From: Alphaproteobacteria bacterium
Lineage (GTDB): Bacteria; Pseudomonadota; Alphaproteobacteria; Rhizobiales; Rhizobiaceae
Assembly (NCBI GenBank): GCA_018823835.1
Contig: JAHJHT010000002.1
Coordinates: forward strand, 1,612,001 to 1,676,000
Reading direction: 5' to 3'
DNA length: 64,000 bases
In this document: one piece after another, positions 25,976-33,927 of the stretch
How the letters are laid out: each line of letters opens with the position of its first letter
Position numbering within the stretch: position 1 is the stretch's first letter
The notes under the pieces: generated by a model
Told to the model about the DNA's origin: nothing
The model's database searches: none
Seen by the model: only the letters and a program-made list of their open reading frames with translations
Program-made: the position numbers and the translations under genes

Positions 25976-26332
25976 TCATGCCGCCAGCATGTAGATGTTG
26001 CGCATTGTCTCATGGACGGTGCATTCGCCCGTCCAGCCGGCCGGAAACAGGACAACCGTTCCCGCTGTCACCTCGACCGTCTCGCCGGCATCCGAACGGT
26101 AGCTCGCCCGGCCGGCGACGAAGTGACAGAGTTCGTCGCGCGGTATCGTCAGCCGCCAGCGGCCCGGCGTGCACACCCAGATGCCGCATTCGGGACGGTT
26201 ATCCGGCCCCTTGTGCACCAGCCTGCCGCTCGAATGCGACGCGCCCTCCAGCGCCTCGGGCTGGACGCCCCAGTCCACAAGGTCCGAGCGCGTCGACGCC
26301 TGGTAGAGATGCGGTGCGGAAGACATGGTCAT
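25976..26332 (-). CDS. small cupin protein (DUF861-like), copy 2
   Basis: 118-residue cupin paralogous to the adjacent one: SDLVDWGVQPEALEG, ECGIWVCTPGRWRLTIPRDE, DELCHFVAGRASYRSDAG, PAGWTGECTVHETMRNIYM are matched block by block in the neighbour. Single-domain cupins of this type bind a metal and can act as isomerases, aminohydrolases or ligand sensors. It overlaps the upstream glycosyltransferase by 4 bases (ATGA) and the downstream cupin start by up to 4 bases. The two may form a heterodimer, an inference from tandem, coupled duplication only. Confidence 0.86.
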   Translation of the reverse strand: MTMSSAPHLYQASTRSDLVDWGVQPEALEGASHSSGRLVHKGPDNRPECGIWVCTPGRWRLTIPRDELCHFVAGRASYRSDAGETVEVTAGTVVLFPAGWTGECTVHETMRNIYMLAA

Positions 26333-27609
26333 GCCCTGAGCAGCCCTTCAAGCAGGCCGGCGGCCTTTTCAGGACCGTTCTGCGCCTGCATCTGTGCCGA
26401 GGTGGCGGCGAGCTTCCTCTGCATCGCCGGATCGGTCAGGCAGGTCTCGATCTTCGCGACGAGTTCGGCATCGCTCCAGTCATAGCGCGGCATCTTGAAG
26501 CCGTGTCCGGTTTCCTGGACGCGGGTGGCATTGTCGTGGCCGTCCCAGACATAGGGCATGATGATCGCCGGCTTGCCGAAATAGAGGCACTCGGTGAAGG
26601 AGTTGTTGCCGCCGTGGTGGATCACCACATCGACCTGCGGGATCACCGATGGCTGCGGAAACCAGCTGTCGATGATCACATTGCCGGGCACGTCTGAATA
26701 CTCGCCCTTGTAGTCTCCGACATTGACGAGCGCGCGGTAGCGCGTCCCGGCCAGCGCCGAGATGATGCGCTTCAGGAGCGCGGTGTCGCCGGCGCCGAGC
26801 GAGCCGAACGAGACATAGAGCAGTGGCCCGTCATTGTTCTTGGCAAAGGTCGGCACCGTGTAGGGCGCCTCCTTGCGCACGCAGCCCTCGAGATACTGGA
26901 ACTGCCCCGGATCGAGCGGTTTCCCGCGGCTGAACTTCACAGCCTCCGGATAGAGCAGCAGGTTGAGATGGGGCGACGCCTCGAAGAACTGCCCAACCGG
27001 GTAGGCCGCTTCGCCGTTTGCCATCAGGAACGCGTTGAAGTCGTCATGGATCGGCTTGATCACGGCGTTGAAGTGTTCGCGATACTTCGCGTGGCAAGCG
27101 TGATCGTGTTCGCCGCAGCCAGACAGATGCGGCGGGATGCCCTCATCCTCGATCTCGTTTTCCGAGCAGGAGATGATGCGCACCCACGGCTTGCCGTACT
27201 GCTTGATGGCCGGGAACAGGATCACGTTGTCGACGCAGATCAGGTCCGGGTCGATCTTCGCCAGCACGCCGGGCAGATCCTTCTGTGCCCATTTTGCGCT
27301 GTCGACGATCGCCGTCCAGCAGTCCTTCACGTAGTTGTCGACCTGATCGTAGGGCGACTTGCGGAAATTCGGGATATGGCCGTTGATGAAGTCCTCCCAG
27401 AATTTCGCCATCTGCTCGGCCGGCATTGGTGCGGAGAGGTTCACCGGATGGGCCTCGAAGCCGTAACCCTTGTAGACGTCGACGAAACCGGGGTCGGACA
27501 GGAACACTGCCTTGTGCCCCCGCGCCTCGACGGCCTGGGCGATACCGACCGAGTTGAGTGCCGGGCCAAAGGCCGCCTCGGGAAAGAATGCGATCGTCTT
27601 CTGGGCCAT
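26329..27609 (-). CDS. UGT/MGT-like glycosyltransferase, copy 1
   Basis: 426-residue GT-B-fold transferase of family GT1 character. N-terminal domain: IAFFPEAAFGPALNSVGIAQ, ARGHKAVFLSDPGF. C-terminal donor-binding domain: LLYVSFGSLGAGDTALLKRI, IIDSWFPQPSVIP, and VVIHHGGNNSFTECLYFGKP, which replaces the more usual THGGWNS-type signature, then MPYVWDGHDNA. Such enzymes transfer a sugar from a nucleotide donor to a small molecule. ATG 27609 is preferred over the in-frame ATG 15 bases upstream by the GGTATCC-less family start MAQKTIAFF and an AGGAGG-like stretch upstream. It sits inside the amine-uptake operon and has a paralogue at 32635. Confidence 0.85.
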   Translation of the reverse strand: MAQKTIAFFPEAAFGPALNSVGIAQAVEARGHKAVFLSDPGFVDVYKGYGFEAHPVNLSAPMPAEQMAKFWEDFINGHIPNFRKSPYDQVDNYVKDCWTAIVDSAKWAQKDLPGVLAKIDPDLICVDNVILFPAIKQYGKPWVRIISCSENEIEDEGIPPHLSGCGEHDHACHAKYREHFNAVIKPIHDDFNAFLMANGEAAYPVGQFFEASPHLNLLLYPEAVKFSRGKPLDPGQFQYLEGCVRKEAPYTVPTFAKNNDGPLLYVSFGSLGAGDTALLKRIISALAGTRYRALVNVGDYKGEYSDVPGNVIIDSWFPQPSVIPQVDVVIHHGGNNSFTECLYFGKPAIIMPYVWDGHDNATRVQETGHGFKMPRYDWSDAELVAKIETCLTDPAMQRKLAATSAQMQAQNGPEKAAGLLEGLLRA

Positions 27610-27620
27610 GGATACCTCCT

Positions 27621-28694
27621 TCAATCCTTGAAAATGCGCGTGTCGGCCGCCGACCAGCCGATCTCGACCGCGTCGCCGACGCCGATCGGGCGACGGTCGG
27701 CGGCATCGGCGGTCACCCGGACGAGGAACGGCTTGTCGTTCAGCGACGTCTGGATGTGCAGTTGCAGGTCGAGCCCATGATAGGCCAGGGCGGCGACCTT
27801 TCCGCCAGTCCGGTTCTCGATCCCTTCAGCCGGGAAGATATGGATGCGCTCCGGGCGCACTGCGGCGACTGCCGCGTCGCCGGTGGCCAAGCCCTGGGGC
27901 ATGGTCCCCTTCAGCAGGATTCCCTCGGTGGTCATCACGCCATCGGCGCCCGCCTTCCCGGGGCAGAAATTCATCACGCCGATGAAGTCGGCGACAAAAC
28001 GGTCGGCCGGGTGCTCGTAGATTTCGTGCGGCGTGTCGCATTGCAGTAGCCGGCCGTCCTTCAGCACCGCCATGCGGTCGGCCATCACCAGTGCTTCTTC
28101 CTGGTCGTGGGTCACTATGACGAAGGTGATGCCGACGTCGTCCTGCAGCCGCTTCAGTTCCAGTTGCATGGCGCCGCGCAACTTCTTGTCGAGCGCGCCG
28201 AGCGGTTCGTCGAGCAGCAGAAGGCGCGGCTTCTTTACCAGCGCGCGAGCCAGTGCCACGCGTTGCTTCTGGCCGCCGGAGAGCTGCTCGGGCTTGCGAT
28301 CCGCGAGTTCGGAAAGTTGCGTGGTGGCGAGCATTTCGTCCACCCGTCCCCGGATCTCGGCCGCCGGCAGCTTTTCCATTTCCAGGCCGTAGGAGATGTT
28401 GGCGCGCACCGACATGTGCGGAAACAGCGCATAGGACTGGAACATCAGGTTGACCGGCCGCCGGTTGGGGGGAATCCTGGCGATATCCTTGCCGTCGAGC
28501 AGCAGCCTGCCGCCGCTTGGCGCCTCGAAGCCGGCGAGCACGCGCAACAGCGTGGTCTTGCCGCAGCCCGAAGGGCCGAGCAGGGCGAAGAACTCGTTCT
28601 CGCGAATGTCGAGAGAAACTCCGTCAACGGCGACGACGCTGCCGAAATTCTTGCTGACATTGTCGATCGACAGAAGTGTTTTCGGATCGCTCAT
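27621..28694 (-). CDS. polyamine-type ABC transporter ATPase (PotA-like)
   Basis: 357-residue ABC ATPase. Walker A GPSGCGKTT is at residues 40-48, the signature LSGGQKQRVALARAL near 140, Walker B LLLLDEPLGALD near 160, and the switch histidine is in VTHDQEEAL. A C-terminal TOBE-like region (about 270-350) includes AAVRPERIHIFPAEG. It powers import by the two permeases encoded upstream. ATG 28694 overlaps the permease stop by 4 bases. The frame stays open far upstream across the permease gene, but that extension is spurious. Confidence 0.93.
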   Translation of the reverse strand: MSDPKTLLSIDNVSKNFGSVVAVDGVSLDIRENEFFALLGPSGCGKTTLLRVLAGFEAPSGGRLLLDGKDIARIPPNRRPVNLMFQSYALFPHMSVRANISYGLEMEKLPAAEIRGRVDEMLATTQLSELADRKPEQLSGGQKQRVALARALVKKPRLLLLDEPLGALDKKLRGAMQLELKRLQDDVGITFVIVTHDQEEALVMADRMAVLKDGRLLQCDTPHEIYEHPADRFVADFIGVMNFCPGKAGADGVMTTEGILLKGTMPQGLATGDAAVAAVRPERIHIFPAEGIENRTGGKVAALAYHGLDLQLHIQTSLNDKPFLVRVTADAADRRPIGVGDAVEIGWSAADTRIFKD

Positions 28695-29482
28695 GGCGCA
28701 ACCGTCCGGTTGAGCCGCTGCGACAGCGTCAGCGCGGCGATGCTCACCGCCATAACGATTGTCGCCAGCGCATTGATCTCGGGCGTGATGCCGAAGCGGA
28801 TCATCGAGTAGATCTGCATCGGCAGCGTCGTCGAGGCGCGGCCGGCGCCGGCGGTAAAGTAGGCGATGATGAATTCGTCGACCGACAGCGTGAAGGCAAG
28901 CAGCGCGCCGGCGATCACCGCGGGAAGGATGACCGGCAGTGTCACGCGCCGGAACGTTGTGGTGGCGGAGGCGCCGAGATCGCTGGACGCTTCCACGATC
29001 GACCAGTCGAAGCTCTTCAGGCGCGCCCGTACAACCGAGCAGACGAAGGCGAGATTGAATACCACATGCGCCAGAACGATCGTGTGCAGTCCCATGGTGA
29101 TGTTGAGCATCGAGAAGAAGGACAGCAGTGCGATGGCCAGCACGATGTCGGGAATGATCATCGGCGCGAAGATCAATGCCTCGAGTGCGCGCCCGTGACG
29201 GCGACGCATCTCGATACCCAGCGCCAGCAGCGTGCCGAGCAGGGTCGCGATCGCCGTGGAGACCAGCGCCACGATGAGCGTGTTCAGCGCGGCCGACAGG
29301 ATTTCGCTGTTTGCAGCGAGCGATCCGTACCATTTCAGCGAGAAACCCGACCACACGGTTGGCAGGCCACCCTCATTGAAAGACAGGGCGACAAGCACTG
29401 CGATCGGGATGTAGAGAAAGCCGTAGACCAGTGTCAGGACCAGCCAGAGCGGGCTCCTGCCGGGCTTTGGGCGGTCAGCCAT
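28691..29482 (-). CDS. polyamine-type ABC transporter permease (PotC/PotI-like)
   Basis: 263-residue inner-membrane permease with about six membrane segments and the binding-protein-dependent transport signature EASSDLGASATTTFRRVTLP, where the cytoplasmic coupling loop contacts the ATPase. VYGFLYIPIAVLVALSFN at the N-terminus is typical of the PotC/PotI branch. ATG 29482 overlaps the upstream permease gene by 8 bases; an in-frame start at 29524 would overlap by 50 and adds no membrane segment. It partners the other permease as a heterodimer. Confidence 0.92.
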   Translation of the reverse strand: MADRPKPGRSPLWLVLTLVYGFLYIPIAVLVALSFNEGGLPTVWSGFSLKWYGSLAANSEILSAALNTLIVALVSTAIATLLGTLLALGIEMRRRHGRALEALIFAPMIIPDIVLAIALLSFFSMLNITMGLHTIVLAHVVFNLAFVCSVVRARLKSFDWSIVEASSDLGASATTTFRRVTLPVILPAVIAGALLAFTLSVDEFIIAYFTAGAGRASTTLPMQIYSMIRFGITPEINALATIVMAVSIAALTLSQRLNRTVAP

Positions 29483-30362
29483 GGGCCGCATCTCCCTCGG
29501 CTGTGCGTGCGCGGCCCGATGCACGCTCGGCTGCCATCGCCTGCACGGTCAGGAGCAGCATCATGATGGCGATGAGCGCCATCGAGAGGGCCGCCCCGAA
29601 AGGCCAGTCGTTGGCGGTGAGGAACTGGTCGTAGACAAGGTTGCCGATCATCTGGAAGCGGCCGCCGCCGAGCAGGGCGGGTGTCACGAAATTGCCGATC
29701 GACAGCACGAAGACGAAGACCGCGCCGGCGGCGATGCCGGGCAGCGTCAGCGGCAGGATCACGCGCCTGAACGTCGTCATGGCCGAGGCGCCGAGGTCGC
29801 GCGAGGCTTCGCCAAGTTCCGGGTTGAGGCGCGCCAGCGGTGCATAGCAGGCCAGGATCACGAAGGGCAGGTAGTTGTAGACCAGACCGGTGATGACAGC
29901 GCCTTCGGTGTAGAGCAGCGACGGCGGCTCACCCTCGTAGCCGAACCAGCGCAGCAGTTGTGTCAGCAGCCCCTCGCGGTTGAGAAGCACGATCCAGGCA
30001 TAGGTCCGGATCAGGTAATTTGACCAGAAGGGCAGCACGGCGAAGAACAGGAACACCGGCTGCAGGCGGCGCGGTGCGGCGGCAATCGCATAGGCGGCGG
30101 CATAGCCGATCACCACGGCGATCAGTGTCGCCGTGCCGGCGATCCGCGCCGAATTGAGGAAGATGCCAGCATAGAGCGGGTCAAATGCCAGCCCGAAATT
30201 TTCCAGCGTGAAGGTGTATTCGATGCCGCCATAGATGCCGCGCCGGAAGAAGGCGAGTGCCAGCACCAGCCCGCAGGGCACCACCATCAGCGCGGCCAAC
30301 CACGCCAGCGCCGGCGCCATCAGCAGGGACGAACGGATATTTGTGTTAGACAAGCTGGACAC
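29475..30362 (-). CDS. polyamine-type ABC transporter permease (PotB/PotH-like)
   Basis: 295-residue permease with about six membrane helices. The coupling motif EASRDLGASAMTTFRRVILP is near residue 190, and FWSNYLIRTYAWIVLL near 112 is characteristic of PotB/PotH. It starts at GTG 30362 (reading MSSLSNTNIRSS), 54 bases after the binding-protein gene. With the second permease and the ATPase it forms an importer of the polyamine/opine/amine class (PotFGHI-type). Substrate specificity rests on the binding protein. Confidence 0.91.
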   Translation of the reverse strand: MSSLSNTNIRSSLLMAPALAWLAALMVVPCGLVLALAFFRRGIYGGIEYTFTLENFGLAFDPLYAGIFLNSARIAGTATLIAVVIGYAAAYAIAAAPRRLQPVFLFFAVLPFWSNYLIRTYAWIVLLNREGLLTQLLRWFGYEGEPPSLLYTEGAVITGLVYNYLPFVILACYAPLARLNPELGEASRDLGASAMTTFRRVILPLTLPGIAAGAVFVFVLSIGNFVTPALLGGGRFQMIGNLVYDQFLTANDWPFGAALSMALIAIMMLLLTVQAMAAERASGRARTAEGDAAHG

Positions 30363-30416
30363 CGCGCTGGATGCCGGCGGCGGCCTGCGCCGCCGGCGGA
30401 GCTGAAACTGCGATCG

Positions 30417-31472
30417 TTACTGCGCGGCCTTGATCTCGCTCACGATGCGGGAATAGTCGCGCTGCGCCTCCCCGACGTCGCGCAGCAGCTCGAACTTGAC
30501 CAGGTCCGCGACCGGCATGCCCATGTTCGGATACTGCTCTGCAAGCGTGGCAGGCAGGCTGTCCATGGCCGCCTTGTTCGGCACCTTGTAGAGGATGTTC
30601 TCGGCCGCCCAGGCGTGGTTCTTGGCGTCGAGCATGAAGTTGATGAACTGGAACGCCGCGTCCTTGTTTCCCGACGCCTTCATCACCACCATCGTGTCGA
30701 GCCAGAGGTCGGAGCCTTCCTTGGGGATGACGTATTTGATGTCGGCGTTCTCGCCGATGCCATAGTTGCACCAGCCGTCCCAGGCATGCACCAGTACCGC
30801 CTCGCCCGACACCAGCTTGGAATAGAAGGTGGTGTCGTCATAGGCGAGCAGGGTCTTCTTGGCCGAAATCAGCAGGTCCTTCACTTCGGCCATCTTGGCC
30901 GCATCCGTCTCGTTGACCGAATAGCCTTTGGCCAGCTGTCCGGCCGCGAGCAGCCAGCGATCGGTCGCCAGCATCGTGGTCTTTCCCTTTATTGCGTCGC
31001 TCGGCGCCAGGAGGTCGTTCCACGAAGAAGGCTCGCCCTCGACAAGGTCGGAGCGATAGCAGAGCCCGGTCGTGCCCCAGGTGTAGGGAACCGAGAAGGT
31101 GTTGCCTGAATCGTAGGAAAGCGTCGTCGCTTCCGGGTAGAGATTGGCGAGGTTGGGAACCTTGGCGTGGTCGATTGGCTCTGCCAGCCCGAGATTGTTC
31201 AGCACTTCGGCGAAGGGGGAGGAGACGAAGACGACGTCATAACCCTTGCCGCCCGAAGCGATCAGCTTGCCCATGATCTCCTCGTTGGTCGCGTGGACGA
31301 CCAGTTCGCCCGAGGCGCCCGTGGCGGCCTTGAAGGCGTCCATGGCGTCGGGCGCCATGTAGCCATCCCAGTTGGAGATGACGAGGTTCTGCGCGGCGGC
31401 GGGCGCCGCAAAGGTCAGCGCTGCGCCCAGAACGAGGGCAGGCGTTTTCCACGGATTGCGTGGTGCGGTCAT
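30417..31472 (-). CDS. polyamine-type periplasmic binding protein (PotF/PotD-like)
   Basis: 351-residue extracytoplasmic solute-binding protein. A signal peptide spans about residues 1-28 (ALVLGAALTFAAPAAAQ, cleavage after AQ). The mature part starts with NLVISNWDGYMAPDAMDAF, the usual PotF/PotD opening, followed by YDVVFVSSPFAEVLNNLGL and VPYTWGTTGLCYR. It captures the substrate in the periplasm for the PotHI-type permeases. ATG 31472 has GGGAG upstream; an open frame 87 codons further upstream is not coding. It is the first gene of the nine-gene operon, divergent from the GntR-type regulator gene. Confidence 0.92.
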   Translation of the reverse strand: MTAPRNPWKTPALVLGAALTFAAPAAAQNLVISNWDGYMAPDAMDAFKAATGASGELVVHATNEEIMGKLIASGGKGYDVVFVSSPFAEVLNNLGLAEPIDHAKVPNLANLYPEATTLSYDSGNTFSVPYTWGTTGLCYRSDLVEGEPSSWNDLLAPSDAIKGKTTMLATDRWLLAAGQLAKGYSVNETDAAKMAEVKDLLISAKKTLLAYDDTTFYSKLVSGEAVLVHAWDGWCNYGIGENADIKYVIPKEGSDLWLDTMVVMKASGNKDAAFQFINFMLDAKNHAWAAENILYKVPNKAAMDSLPATLAEQYPNMGMPVADLVKFELLRDVGEAQRDYSRIVSEIKAAQ

Positions 31473-31581
31473 GACGGACTCCCATTGTTGTTGATCGTCG
31501 AAGCAATGCTTGAGGCCGCCGCTGCCGGAGTTCCGACACTCGCCCGCCCTGTTCCCCGGCTTTTTCCCTGCCGTTTGTTTG

Positions 31582-31619
31582 GACAGTACTATTGCGGAAA
31601 AAAGTACGTCAATCCATAA
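31582..31619. promoter_or_regulatory. candidate promoter and operator upstream of the GntR-type gene
   Basis: An imperfect inverted repeat GACAGTACT (31582-31590) / AGTACGTC (31603-31610) overlaps a plausible plus-strand promoter, TTGCGG at 31592-31597 and CATAAT at 31614-31619, 16 bases apart. It sits in the 210-base region between the divergent importer and regulator genes, where the regulator would be expected to bind. Confidence 0.35.
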
Positions 31620-31682
31620 TTTGAAGAACGCTTCGCCGGGCCAAAAAAATGGGCCGGGCTGTTGGCCAACCTTGGAGATCGA

Positions 31683-32624
31683 ATGCAAGCCGCCGCGCGA
31701 AAACCCCGCACCAACCATCTCGATCTGGCGCAAAGCATCCTCGATGTCGCGCGCCAGCGGGGGTTCAAGCAGGGCGCGCGGCTGCCTGAGCAGCAGATCG
31801 CATCGCTTTGCAAGGTGTCGCGAACGCCCGTTCGCGCCGCGCTTCGCCTGCTTGCCGATCGCGGCCTGGTCGAACGCGATCCGGAAGCCGGATACCGTCT
31901 GGCAGCCGACCTGTCGTCGCAGCAGGCCGCGTTGCCCGACCTGCCGACGGCCGAGGAGGACGATCTCGCAGAGGCCGTCCTGCGCGACCGCGCTGCCCGC
32001 CGGTTAGACGAGACCGTCACCGTCAGCGGATTGGTCCGACGGTACGGCTTTTCCCGCGGCACGGTACTAAAAGCATTAAAAAGACTGGCCGACGAGAGCT
32101 TCATCGAGCGCGCGCCGGGGCAGTCCTGGCTGTTCCGTCCCGCGCCTGACGCTCCCGATGCGCTGGCGGAGAGCTATGATTTCCGACTTGTGCTCGAGCC
32201 GGCGGCGATCCTTGCGCCGGGGTTCCAGCTTGACGGCGACAGGGCGTCGGCGCTGCGAGACGCCATGGAGGCCCTGCTCGCCCTGCCCGATCCTTCCTTC
32301 GATACCCGCGAGTTCCAGCGCCTCGACCTGGAGTTTCACGCGATGGTTGCCGAGGGCTCCGCCAATCGGTTCCTCGCCGAGGCCTTGGCCGGTCACCACC
32401 GTCTGCGCCGGCTGCCCGGCACCATTCCTGGCGCAAGCGTATTCCGGCTTCGCCAGTCGATGCGGGAGCACGTGGAGATCATCGAGCAGCTCGAGGCTCG
32501 GCAGTTCGAGATCGCCGCTGATCTCATGCGCGTGCATCTCCGGCTTTCCAGAAGCCAGCGGCCGCGGGCTGCCAACCGTGGCGCGCCGGCGCTGTTCGGC
32601 AAGATCCGCCGTCCGGTGCGGTGA
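31683..32624 (+). CDS. GntR/FCD-type regulator with two winged helices
   Basis: 313-residue transcription factor. Two successive winged-helix segments are visible: RLPEQQIASLCKVSRTPVRA leading to LRLLADRGLVERDPEAGYRL (residues about 30-75), and TVSGLVRRYGFSRGTVLKAL leading to KRLADESFIERAPGQSWLF (about 110-150). A C-terminal FCD-like helical ligand domain follows (RLDLEFHAMVAEGSANRFL, and HVEIIEQLEARQFEIAADLM). ATG 31683 with GGAG 6 bases upstream is chosen over an in-frame TTG at 31662. It is divergent from the importer operon and 10 bases from the second glycosyltransferase, so it likely controls both. Confidence 0.85.
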   Translation: MQAAARKPRTNHLDLAQSILDVARQRGFKQGARLPEQQIASLCKVSRTPVRAALRLLADRGLVERDPEAGYRLAADLSSQQAALPDLPTAEEDDLAEAVLRDRAARRLDETVTVSGLVRRYGFSRGTVLKALKRLADESFIERAPGQSWLFRPAPDAPDALAESYDFRLVLEPAAILAPGFQLDGDRASALRDAMEALLALPDPSFDTREFQRLDLEFHAMVAEGSANRFLAEALAGHHRLRRLPGTIPGASVFRLRQSMREHVEIIEQLEARQFEIAADLMRVHLRLSRSQRPRAANRGAPALFGKIRRPVR

Positions 32625-32634
32625 CGGTGTCCTG

Positions 32635-33912
32635 ATGCCGAGAAGCCGTCCAACCATTGCGCTGTTTCCCGAGGCGAGCTTCGGCGCGGCTCTGAACTGC
32701 GTCGCCATTGCTCAGGGCCTGGCCGCGCGCGGCGCAAGACCGGTCTTCATCTGCCACCCGGGCTTTTCGGGCGTGTTTGCAGACTATGGATTCCAGGAAT
32801 ATCCTCTGCCGACCGACGAGGCTTTGACCGAAAGCGAGCGGCAGACCTACTGGCAGAGCTTCGTCAATCGCCACCTGCCGCATTTCCGCCTGTCGCCGAT
32901 CGACCAGATCGAAACCTATGTCGCGCCGACATGGGAGGCGATCGTCGACACCGCCATCAAGGCCGAGGCGCCGCTCAGGCAGTTGCTGCCGCGGCTGAAG
33001 CCGGACGCCATCGTGCTGGACAATGTCGTCATGTTCCCGGCCATTGCCGCGGCGGGCGTGCCATGGATCCGCGTCGTTTCCTGCGCCGAAACTGAATTGC
33101 CCGATGCGGCAGTGCCACCCTATCTGTCGGGTCTGGCGGCCGAGAATAGCGCTGGCCGCGCAGATTTCGATGCGCGCTACCGTGCCGCCATGGCGCCGGC
33201 ACATGAACGCTACAATGGTTTTCGAACGGCACTCGGGCTCGCGCCGCTGCCGGCGACGCAGTTCCTCGAGGCGTCGCCCTCGCTCAACCTGCTTCTGACA
33301 CCCGAAATCGTCCGCCGGCAGCGTGCCGAACCTCTTGAGCCCGGCAAATTTGTCTATCTCGAGGGCTGCGTACGTTCCGAGGGGCCCTTCGATCCGCCGG
33401 TCTTTCCAAAGAGCGATGGCCCGCTGGTCTATATGAGCTTCGGCAGCCTCGGCGCCATGGATGTCGGCCTGATCGAGCGGATGCTCGCAGTCTTCGCGAC
33501 CCTGCCGGCGCGCTTCCTCGTCAATGTCGGGGGCTTCCGCGACACCTATCGGGCAGTGCCCGACAATGTCTATCTCGACAGCTGGTTTCCGCAGCCCTCG
33601 GTCGTGGCCAAGGCCGATCTCTTCATCCACCATGGCGGCAACAACAGCTTTTGCGAGGCGCTTCGTTTCGGCGTCCCGTCGCTCGTCATGCCCTATTGCT
33701 GGGATGGCCATGACAACGCCCTGCGAGCGGAAGAATGCCAGGTCGGCCGCAGGCTCGACCGGAACGATTGGACAGCCGAAATGCTGGGCAGCGCTATCAA
33801 TGCGCTGCTTTCCGACACTGCCATGCGAGACAGGCTTCGCGCCAATGCAAGCCGAATGGCCGACGCGCCAGGCAGCGAGCGGGCGGCAGATGCAATTCTC
33901 GGGCTGCTGTAA
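32635..33912 (+). CDS. UGT/MGT-like glycosyltransferase, copy 2
   Basis: 425-residue GT-B-fold enzyme paralogous to the one at 26329: the blocks IALFPEASFGAALN, FPAIAAAGVPWIRVVSC, FLEASPSLNLLL, VYLEGCVR, LVYMSFGSLGAMD, LDSWFPQPSV, IHHGGNNSF and MPYCWDGHDNALR are shared in order. As in the paralogue, the donor-site signature reads HHGGNNSF. It is the second gene after the regulator, 10 bases downstream of it. An open reading extension upstream within the regulator gene is not coding. Having two copies, one on each side of the divergent promoter, suggests two sequential or alternative glycosylations in one pathway. Confidence 0.86.
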   Translation: MPRSRPTIALFPEASFGAALNCVAIAQGLAARGARPVFICHPGFSGVFADYGFQEYPLPTDEALTESERQTYWQSFVNRHLPHFRLSPIDQIETYVAPTWEAIVDTAIKAEAPLRQLLPRLKPDAIVLDNVVMFPAIAAAGVPWIRVVSCAETELPDAAVPPYLSGLAAENSAGRADFDARYRAAMAPAHERYNGFRTALGLAPLPATQFLEASPSLNLLLTPEIVRRQRAEPLEPGKFVYLEGCVRSEGPFDPPVFPKSDGPLVYMSFGSLGAMDVGLIERMLAVFATLPARFLVNVGGFRDTYRAVPDNVYLDSWFPQPSVVAKADLFIHHGGNNSFCEALRFGVPSLVMPYCWDGHDNALRAEECQVGRRLDRNDWTAEMLGSAINALLSDTAMRDRLRANASRMADAPGSERAADAILGLL

Positions 33913-33927
33913 CAGGCGCGACGGCGG

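Noticed and set aside
27621-29354. 577-codon frame reading PotA fused to upstream sequence
   Set aside because: The first part is an out-of-frame reading of the permease gene; the ATPase begins at ATG 28694 with a 4-base overlap, so this is not a fusion protein.
32158-33912. 584-codon frame suggesting a regulator-glycosyltransferase fusion
   Set aside because: The upstream part is an out-of-frame reading of the GntR-type gene; the paralogue at 26329 starts at the equivalent of ATG 32635.
22439-33912. Genomic island inserted at tRNA-Glu
   Set aside because: No integrase gene is present and no second copy of the tRNA 3' end could be found at the far side of the amine locus, so an att-flanked island is not supported.
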